DNA from: JBOHRE01 sp050732635
Lineage (GTDB): Bacteria; Gemmatimonadota; Gemmatimonadetes; Longimicrobiales; RSA9
Length of the DNA: 8,105 nt
NCBI GenBank assembly: GCA_050732635.1
Contig: JBOHRE010000127.1
Location: 1 to 8,105, forward strand
Direction: 5' to 3'
The translations under genes were made by a program, and so were the position numbers. Positions within the stretch are counted from its first letter, which is position 1, and each line of letters starts with the position of its first letter. Below the pieces are notes generated by a model that saw only the letters and a list, made by a program, of their open reading frames with translations, ran no database searches and was not told where the DNA came from. Positions 1 through 5,201 of the stretch are shown here, piece by piece.

Positions 1-1
1 G

Positions 2-100
2 CACCGCTTGTTCGATTTCATTGAGGTGTGGTATAACCGACAGAGGCGGCACTCCGCACTCGGCCACCTGAGTCCGGTCGAATACGAGAACCGCCTCTGA
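2..100 (+). CDS. IS3-family transposase, C-terminal fragment (OrfB integrase core)
   Basis: This is the 3' end of a transposase gene cut by the window edge; 32 residues and a TGA stop remain. The fragment contains the signature tail of IS3-family OrfB proteins: FIEVWYNRQRRHSALGHLSP followed by VEYE. In complete proteins this motif lies after the third catalytic acidic residue of the DDE integrase core, so the catalytic residues themselves are to the left of the window. The frame is open from base 2 and no start is visible. IS3 elements normally produce the full transposase by frameshifting between orfA and orfB; this cannot be assessed here. The family call is secure from the motif. Whether the element is intact or active is unknown. 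Confidence 0.9.
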   Translation, partial: HRLFDFIEVWYNRQRRHSALGHLSPVEYENRL

Positions 101-105
101 ACAGG

Positions 106-130
106 TGTCCACGAAAGCGGGGCAAGCTCA
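106..130 (+). repeat. Probable right terminal inverted repeat of the IS3-family element
   Basis: Five bases after the transposase stop there is a 25-base segment that begins TGTCCACGAAAG and ends GCAAGCTCA. This matches the general look of IS3-family right ends, which read TGTCCAC...GC...TCA on the transposase strand. The outer boundary at 130 is inferred from the terminal CA and from the abrupt change to T-rich sequence at 141. The partner repeat lies outside the window. Confidence 0.65.
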
Positions 131-172
131 CTTCGCCTGCTCTATTTCTTTGGTTTTTTTTTCGTTTTTTGG

Positions 173-245
173 CTTGGCGGCCTCAGCGACCTCAGCGGTT
201 ACGAACCAACAGCAGTCCTCTGCGTTCTCCGCGTCCTCTGCGGTT
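173..245. repeat. Two blocks of degenerate 9-bp tandem repeat (YCTNNGCGN)3-TT
   Basis: Each block holds three imperfect 9-mers followed by TT. Block one is cttggcgg, cctcagcga, cctcagcgg, TT (173-200; its first unit has 8 bases). Block two is cctctgcgt, tctccgcgt, cctctgcgg, TT (217-245). A 16-base spacer, acgaaccaacagcagt, separates them. From memory, similar CTCTGCG-type repeats occur between genes in several GC-rich phyla and in cyanobacteria, but I cannot check this here. The symporter reading frame runs through block two and stops inside block one, so the repeat supplies the last 17 residues of that protein. A T-rich stretch with runs of nine and six T lies just outside, at 154-170. Confidence 0.75.
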
Positions 246-1709
246 GAGCTGACCGGCCACCGCGTCGAAGTCGGCGGCGACGCCCGCCGGCGGCGACGTC
301 GCCAGGCTGACGCCGATCGTGGCCGCGAAGCCGGCGATGAAGCCGGGGATCATCTCATAGAGGCCGTAGGTCGCGGCCTTGAAGAGCAGCACCCAGAGCA
401 CGGTGGTCAGGAACCCGGCGGCCATGCCGGCAATCGCGCCCGCGCGTGTCGTGCGCTGCCAGAAGAGGCCGCAGAGCACGACGGGCGCGAACGCGGCGGC
501 GAGTCCGGACCAGGCGAAGAGCACGAACCAGAAGATGGCGCGCACCTCGCCGAGGGCGAGGGCGAGCGCCGCGCCGCCGATGACGACGGTGGTCAGCTTG
601 CCGTAGAGCGACAGCCGCTGCTCGGGCATGGCAGGGCGATAGACCTTCTGCACGAGGTCGCGCACGACCGCGGACGACACGAGGATGAGCAGTGAGTCGA
701 CCGTGGACATGATGGCGGCGAGCACGATCACGAGGAAGAGGCCGGTGAACAGGGCGGGGAACAGCTGGTCGCTCATGACCGGCATCACGGTCTCGGGATC
801 GGCCAGGCCGGGCAACAGCGCGCGGCCGGCCATGCCGGTGAAGACGGCGCCGAGATCGAAGACGATGATGCAGATCACGGCGAGCAGGCTGCCGTGCACG
901 ATCTCGCGCTCGCTGCGGGCGGAGATGAAGCGGGTCAGGAGCTGCGGCGCGCCGAGGAACGCGAGCCCGACGCCGACGAAGCTGAGCGCACCGATCACGC
1001 CCGCAGTGGTCAGGCCGAGACTGCCCATGGGCCGCAGCAGCGCGGGATCGGCCTCGTGCAGCGCCGCCATGAGGGCGGTCCAGCCGCCGGCCGCGGCGAT
1101 GCCGACGACCGGCAGCACGAGCAGCCCGAGGAACATGAGCACGCCCTGCAGCAGATCGCTGTAGGCCACCGCCTTGAAGCCGCCGACGGTCGTGTAGAAG
1201 AGGACGATCGCGGCGCCGATCAGCACGCCGGCGCGGTAGTCCAGTCCGAGGAACGCCTGGAACGCCTTCCCCGAGCCGGTCAGCTGCGCGGCCGTGTAGG
1301 CGGCGACCATGGCGAAGATGATGATGGCGCTGAGCCAGCGCAGCGTGTGGGTATCATCGCGGAAGCGATCGGCCAGGAAATCGGGGACGGTGATCGAGTC
1401 GAAGCGATCGGTCCATAGCTTGAAGGGTCGGGCGACGAGCGCCCAGCCGAGCGTCACGCCGAGGACCTCGCCCAGGACGACCCAGAGCGCGTGCACACCG
1501 ACGGCGTAGCCCATGCCGGTCAGGCCGAGCAGCAGCCAGGCGCTCTCGCCGGTCGCGTTCGAGCTGAATGCGATGACCCACGCCGGCAGACGCTTCCCGG
1601 CCACGTAGTAGCCGGCCATGGTGTGGGACTCGCGGCGCGCGGCGTAGCCGATGACGAGCAGGACCAGCAGATAGACAACGACCACGGCCACGATCGTCGC
1701 CGAGCCCAT
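192..1709 (-). CDS. PutP-like sodium/solute symporter (SSS family)
   Basis: This 505-residue inner-membrane transporter belongs to the solute:sodium symporter family, which uses the sodium gradient to import amino acids and other small solutes. It is almost continuously hydrophobic, consistent with about 13 helices. Clear PutP-like landmarks are FSSNATGESAW at 48-58, FYTTVGGFKAVAYSD at 171-185 and AAIMSTVDSLL at 331-341. Ser335 and Thr336 correspond to the PutP sodium-site pair Ser340/Thr341. By eye the essential PutP Asp55 corresponds to Gly54 here, with Glu55 next to it, so substrate and ion details may differ from PutP. The ATG at 1709 lies 7 nt after the stop of a 32-codon membrane ORF and has no clear Shine-Dalgarno, which suggests coupling. 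Residues 489-505 are encoded by a 9-bp repeat and are probably not part of the ancestral protein. Location downstream of an aminotransferase suggests uptake of an amino compound; proline itself is not shown. Confidence 0.9.
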   Translation of the reverse strand: MGSATIVAVVVVYLLVLLVIGYAARRESHTMAGYYVAGKRLPAWVIAFSSNATGESAWLLLGLTGMGYAVGVHALWVVLGEVLGVTLGWALVARPFKLWTDRFDSITVPDFLADRFRDDTHTLRWLSAIIIFAMVAAYTAAQLTGSGKAFQAFLGLDYRAGVLIGAAIVLFYTTVGGFKAVAYSDLLQGVLMFLGLLVLPVVGIAAAGGWTALMAALHEADPALLRPMGSLGLTTAGVIGALSFVGVGLAFLGAPQLLTRFISARSEREIVHGSLLAVICIIVFDLGAVFTGMAGRALLPGLADPETVMPVMSDQLFPALFTGLFLVIVLAAIMSTVDSLLILVSSAVVRDLVQKVYRPAMPEQRLSLYGKLTTVVIGGAALALALGEVRAIFWFVLFAWSGLAAAFAPVVLCGLFWQRTTRAGAIAGMAAGFLTTVLWVLLFKAATYGLYEMIPGFIAGFAATIGVSLATSPPAGVAADFDAVAGQLNRRGRGERRGLLLVRNR

Positions 1710-1716
1710 GGTTGCG

Positions 1717-1815
1717 TCAGCGGTTGCGCAGGAAGAAGACGAGCTCGATCGCGAGCCCGATGCCGACGGCGGCGACGAGTAGCAGCCAGGCGGTCAGCGG
1801 CAGGCCGTAGATCAC
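1717..1815 (-). CDS. Small single-helix membrane peptide, possible symporter accessory protein
   Basis: A 32-codon frame fills the gap between the aminotransferase and symporter genes. It starts with GTG at 1815, overlapping the aminotransferase stop as GTGA, and ends with TGA 7 nt before the symporter ATG. The peptide begins VIYGLPLTAWLL, has one hydrophobic helix (about residues 5-28, containing a single Glu24) and ends FFLRNR with a basic tail. This layout predicts a single-pass protein with the C-terminus in the cytoplasm by the positive-inside rule. Small membrane partners encoded next to SSS transporters are known (for example YhdT beside PanF, and short 'symporter small accessory' proteins), so a role in assembly or activity of the symporter is plausible. 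I see no sequence proof of that. The conserved packing between two genes of one transcription unit is the main argument that it is translated. Confidence 0.65.
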   Translation of the reverse strand: MIYGLPLTAWLLLVAAVGIGLAIELVFFLRNR

Positions 1816-3125
1816 GCCACCCGGTCGCAGGCGCGGGCCAGGCGTGCGAGCGCCTCGGCGGTCTCGGCTTCGCTGATCAGCAGCGACGGCGCCATGCGGA
1901 TGACGTTGCCGTGTAGCCCCGAGATGCCGAGCAGCAGGCCCTCCTCGCGGGCCGCCTCGAGTACGGCCTGCGTGCGACGCGGGCTGGGCTGCTTCGTCGC
2001 GCGCCGCTCGACCAGCTCGAGCGCCTGCATCAGCCCTAGTCCGCGGACATCGCCGATCCAGTCATGCGCTGCGCGCAGTGCGTCGAGCCCGGCCCTGATC
2101 TGCCGACCGCGCTCTGCCGCACGCGACGGGGTATCCTCGCGGACCATCACGTCGAGCGTGACATCGACGGCCGCCATGGATACCGGATTGCCGCCGAACG
2201 TCGAGATGGTCTTGCCGGTCCAGGCGGCCGCGATCTCGGGTCGCGTGATCGTCGCGCCGACCGGCATGCCGTTGGCGATGCCTTTGGCCATGACCATGAT
2301 GTCGGGCTCGACGGCCGCGTGCTCGATGCCGAACCAGTGGCCGCCCGTGCGGCCGAAGCCGGTCTGCACCTCGTCGGCGATGAACAGGCCGCCGCGCTCG
2401 CGGATCAGCTCGGCCGCGCGCTGCAGGTAGGCGGGTGGCATGACGACGAATCCGCCGACACCCTGAATCGGCTCGACAATGAAGGCGGCAGGGCGGCCGG
2501 ATGTCGTGGTATCGATGACCTCCTCGAGCTCGAGGATCCAGGCGTCGATGCAGGCGTCGTCGCAGGGTGAGCCGAACGGGCAGCGATACGGATTCGGCGC
2601 GCGCGCGTGCACGATGCCGGGGATCGTCGCGCCCAGCGGCCGCCAACCGGCGTGGCCGGTGATGGTCGAGGTCAGGAAGGTGCGACCCGCGTAGGCGTGC
2701 CGCAGTGCGATGACGTCACGTCTGCCGGTATAATGGTAGGCGATCGTGATCGCGGTCTCGATCGCCTCCGAGCCGCTGTTCGTGAAGAAGGTCTGCGACA
2801 ACCGGCCGGGCGCGATCTGCGCCAGGCGGCGCGCCGCGGCGACCTGTGGCTCGTTCAGGTACAGGGTAGAGGTGTGGCCCAGCCGGCCGAGCTGCTGGCG
2901 CAGCCGCTCGACGACCTCGGGGTGGCAGTGACCGAGCGCTGTCGTAAGGATCCCGGAGAAGAAGTCCAGGTACTCGCGACCGTCGGCGTCGGTGACCCAG
3001 ACGCCGCTGCCCTCGACCAGGACGAGCGGCTCGGCGTAGTACGGCTTGACGGCGGGGAAGAGGTGCTGCGCGTGCGCGGCGCGGATCTCAGCCGAGCGGG
3101 CTGCGCTGGCCAGCGTCTGATTCAT
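1812..3125 (-). CDS. Class III PLP-dependent aminotransferase, AGXT2-like
   Basis: This 437-residue cytoplasmic enzyme should transfer an amino group between an amino acid or omega-amino acid and a keto acid such as pyruvate or glyoxylate. Fold type I class III hallmarks are all present: SGSEA at 117-121 (phosphate loop), VEPIQG at 218-223, ADEVQTGFGRTG at 250-261 with the pyridine-binding Asp251, MAKGIANGMP at 279-288 with the Schiff-base Lys281, and STFGGNP at 308-314. The Cys-containing insert around 182-192 (RCPFGSPCDDAC), together with the motif spacing, resembles AGXT2 (alanine-glyoxylate / 3-aminoisobutyrate-pyruvate aminotransferase). Ornithine, acetylornithine or 4-aminobutyrate aminotransferases are less likely alternatives. 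The start was set at ATG 3125 because homology begins there; the open frame continues to 3665 but that part is Arg-rich and lies opposite the neighbouring amidohydrolase. No strong Shine-Dalgarno is visible. It is the first gene of the minus-strand unit with the symporter, which suggests that it acts on the imported solute. Length is normal for the family. Confidence 0.9.
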   Translation of the reverse strand: MNQTLASAARSAEIRAAHAQHLFPAVKPYYAEPLVLVEGSGVWVTDADGREYLDFFSGILTTALGHCHPEVVERLRQQLGRLGHTSTLYLNEPQVAAARRLAQIAPGRLSQTFFTNSGSEAIETAITIAYHYTGRRDVIALRHAYAGRTFLTSTITGHAGWRPLGATIPGIVHARAPNPYRCPFGSPCDDACIDAWILELEEVIDTTTSGRPAAFIVEPIQGVGGFVVMPPAYLQRAAELIRERGGLFIADEVQTGFGRTGGHWFGIEHAAVEPDIMVMAKGIANGMPVGATITRPEIAAAWTGKTISTFGGNPVSMAAVDVTLDVMVREDTPSRAAERGRQIRAGLDALRAAHDWIGDVRGLGLMQALELVERRATKQPSPRRTQAVLEAAREEGLLLGISGLHGNVIRMAPSLLISEAETAEALARLARACDRVA

Positions 3126-3235
3126 GGCTCGGTGGCGGTGACGGGTCCGAAATACGACGGCAGAGCATATGTTGGGGCCTGTCGGCGGCGCGGGCCAGGT
3201 CCCGCACCGTAGATCACCCTTCAGCTCGACTACGG
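3126..3235. promoter_or_regulatory. Divergent intergenic region expected to hold both operon promoters
   Basis: The 110 bp between the aminotransferase start (3125, minus) and the amidohydrolase start (3236, plus) must carry the promoters of both units unless one is transcribed from further away. The only AT-richer patch is 3149-3173, which includes the palindromic CATATG at 3166-3171. I could not find a convincing sigma-70 -35/-10 pair in either direction, or a clear operator palindrome. Neither flanking gene has a good Shine-Dalgarno. The divergent arrangement itself would allow joint control of the two units. Confidence 0.4.
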
Positions 3236-5200
3236 ATGATCTCAGCCACACTCTCGTTGGCCACCGCGGCCGCCATGGTCGTCGTTGCGGATACCAGCAT
3301 CTTCTCGGTCCTGAACCACGGCCGGCCAGCCGGCGATATGATGGTGATCGAGGAAGCCGACTCGGTCGTCGTCCGCTATCAGCACATCGACCGCAACCGC
3401 GGTCAGTGGCTCGAGGCACGCTACTGGATCGGTGCGGACGGCGCCATCCGCGCCGCCGAGTCGCGACCCATGGATCGCGCCGGCGCGCTCGGCGAGCCGG
3501 ACGAGCGCTTCGAGATCGTCGGCGATTCCGTGCGCTGGCTGCACCGCGGCGTCGACATCCGGCCAGGCGGCAGCACGCGCGCCAGACCCGCGGAAGCGCG
3601 TACGGCGCCGTTCGACCCGGAGACGTTTTACCGGCTGGAGCGCGGCACATCGTTCCAGAACGCACTGCTCGCGCGGTTCCTGCTGCGCCGCCCGCAGCAG
3701 CGTGCGAGTGTGATCCCGGGCGGTGAGGCGCGGCTCGGCATCGCGGCCGATACCGTGGTCACGACGCACGACGGGCCAGAGCGCGTGCGGCTCGCGCTGA
3801 TCGAGGGACTCGGCCCCGCGCCCGCCGGTGTCTGGCTCGACGCCAACGACGAGCTCTTCGCGAGCGACGTCGCCTGGTTCCTCACGGTCCGGCCCGCCGC
3901 GGAACCGGCGCTGCCGACGCTGCGCGCGCTCGAGGCCGCACACCGCGAGGCCCAGGCCGCGCGTCTCGCGCGCCGCCTCGAGCGGCCGATCTCGGGAGCG
4001 CTCGTCATTCGCAATGGCGACGTCTTCGACAGCGAGCGGGCCACGCTCCTGCCGCGCACCAGCATCGTGATCGAGGGCGAGCGCATCGTGGCGCTGGGCC
4101 CGGCCGCGGAGATCGCGACGCCGCCGGGCGCGACCGTGATCGATGCGACCGGCAGGACCGTGCTGCCCGGACTCTGGGACATGCACGGCCACTTCCAGAT
4201 GACGAGTCAGACGAGCGGCAGCATCATGCAGCTCGCCACCGGCATCACGACCGTGCGCGACCTCGCGTCCGACATCGACGTGGCGGTCTCGCACCGCGAT
4301 CGCGCGAACGCGGGCTCGATCGTGTCGCCGCGCGTGATCCTCGCCGGCTTCATGGAAGGGCCGGGCGCCTGGGCCGGCCCGTCGGAGGTGATCGTGGCGA
4401 CCGAGGCCGAGGCCCGCGGCTGGGTGGCCCGCTACGACTCGCTCGGCTACCGTCAGATCAAGCTGTACAACCTCATCCACCCCGACCTCGTGCCCGTCAT
4501 CGCCGACGAGGCGCAGCGGCGGGGCATGCGCCTCAGCGGCCACATCCCGCGCGGCTTGAGTGTGGCCGCCGCCATCCAGCTCGGCTTCGACGAGATCAAC
4601 CACGCGGCGTTCCTGTTCTCCACCTTCTTCCCGGACTCGCTGTTCGCGCCCGAGATGCGCGCCTACTCGGCCGTGGCCGCGACCGTCGCGCCGCGCTTCG
4701 ATGTCGACAGCCCGGAGATGACGGCGTTGATCGAGCTGCTGCGGCAGCACGGCACGGTGATCGACGGCACCTTCAATCTCTGGCAGGGCGCCGGCACGCT
4801 GACCGGCAACGGCTCGCCCGCCAGCGCGGCGTACGGCCGACTGCTGCGGCGGCTGTACGACGCAGGCGTGACCCTCGTTCCCGGCACCGACAACTTCGCG
4901 GGCACCACGTATGTCACCGAGCTGCAGCTCTACGAGCACGCGGGCATCCCACCGCACCGCGTGCTACAGCTGGCCACGATCGTGCCCGCCCGCGTCATGG
5001 GTGACGGGAACGAGTACGGCAGCATCGCACGGGGCAAGGTCGCCGACATCATCATCGTGGCCGGCCGGCCGACCGAGCGCATCGCCGACCTGCGCAACGT
5101 CGAGCACGTGATCCGCGCCGGGCGCGTCTACCGCGCCGACGAGCTGCGTGAGGCGATCGGCCTTCGTACGCGCACGGCGCGAACCGAGCGGAACCGCTGA
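3236..5200 (+). CDS. Metal-dependent amidohydrolase with extra N-terminal domain, probably exported
   Basis: This 654-residue protein has two parts. Residues 1 to about 245 form an uncharacterised domain (LNHGRPAGDMMVIEE, then VVVRYQHIDRNRGQWLEARY) that I have seen only attached to such hydrolases. Residues about 252-640 are an amidohydrolase-superfamily TIM barrel of the imidazolonepropionase/prolidase-like group. All metal ligands are visible: His317 and His319 (HGH), Lys409 (QIKLYN, the likely carboxylated lysine), His436 (SGHIP), His456 (INHAA) and Asp552 (GTDNF). A catalytically competent, probably binuclear enzyme that cleaves C-N bonds is expected; the substrate is unknown, with a dipeptide, amide or lactam possible. 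The first 18 residues after ATG 3236 are hydrophobic, like a signal peptide lacking its usual basic start. It is followed after one base by a clearly secreted DUF1028 protein, which supports an extracytoplasmic location. Start-codon choice is uncertain because no Shine-Dalgarno is visible. Confidence 0.88.
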   Translation: MISATLSLATAAAMVVVADTSIFSVLNHGRPAGDMMVIEEADSVVVRYQHIDRNRGQWLEARYWIGADGAIRAAESRPMDRAGALGEPDERFEIVGDSVRWLHRGVDIRPGGSTRARPAEARTAPFDPETFYRLERGTSFQNALLARFLLRRPQQRASVIPGGEARLGIAADTVVTTHDGPERVRLALIEGLGPAPAGVWLDANDELFASDVAWFLTVRPAAEPALPTLRALEAAHREAQAARLARRLERPISGALVIRNGDVFDSERATLLPRTSIVIEGERIVALGPAAEIATPPGATVIDATGRTVLPGLWDMHGHFQMTSQTSGSIMQLATGITTVRDLASDIDVAVSHRDRANAGSIVSPRVILAGFMEGPGAWAGPSEVIVATEAEARGWVARYDSLGYRQIKLYNLIHPDLVPVIADEAQRRGMRLSGHIPRGLSVAAAIQLGFDEINHAAFLFSTFFPDSLFAPEMRAYSAVAATVAPRFDVDSPEMTALIELLRQHGTVIDGTFNLWQGAGTLTGNGSPASAAYGRLLRRLYDAGVTLVPGTDNFAGTTYVTELQLYEHAGIPPHRVLQLATIVPARVMGDGNEYGSIARGKVADIIIVAGRPTERIADLRNVEHVIRAGRVYRADELREAIGLRTRTARTERNR

Positions 5201-5201
5201 C

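Larger units (their letters stand above)
1..130 (+). mobile_element. Right end of an IS3-family insertion sequence (partial)
   Basis: The window opens inside an insertion sequence. The last 32 codons of an IS3-family transposase (2-100) are followed at once by a sequence that looks like the terminal inverted repeat. The element appears to stop at 130 with a CA dinucleotide, which fits the TG...CA ends of the IS3 family. Everything to its left lies outside the window, so the left inverted repeat, the upstream frame and the target duplication cannot be checked. The element sits only 61 bp past the stop codon of the symporter gene, which is transcribed towards it. Confidence 0.8.

Noticed and set aside
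154..170. Intrinsic terminator for the transposase based on the T-runs
   Set aside because: No GC stem precedes the T-runs on the plus strand, so the standard hairpin-plus-U structure is missing.
105..695. 196-residue plus-strand frame across the IS end, the repeats and the symporter 3' end
   Set aside because: It starts inside the IS terminal repeat, passes through the low-complexity repeats and continues antisense to the symporter. There is no sign of a real protein.
3149..3177. Sigma-70 promoter built around CATATG and TTGGGG
   Set aside because: No pair of boxes with 16-18 bp spacing could be found in either direction; calling one would be guesswork.
3126..3665. 180-residue N-terminal extension of the aminotransferase
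   Set aside because: The extension is Arg-rich, lies opposite the amidohydrolase start and would remove the divergent promoter region. Family homology begins just after Met at 3125.
3242..4957. 571-residue open frame on the minus strand
   Set aside because: It lies opposite the amidohydrolase, is rich in Arg, His, Gly and Ala with no motif, and the plus-strand frame has all five metal-ligand motifs. It is a GC-rich antisense artefact.
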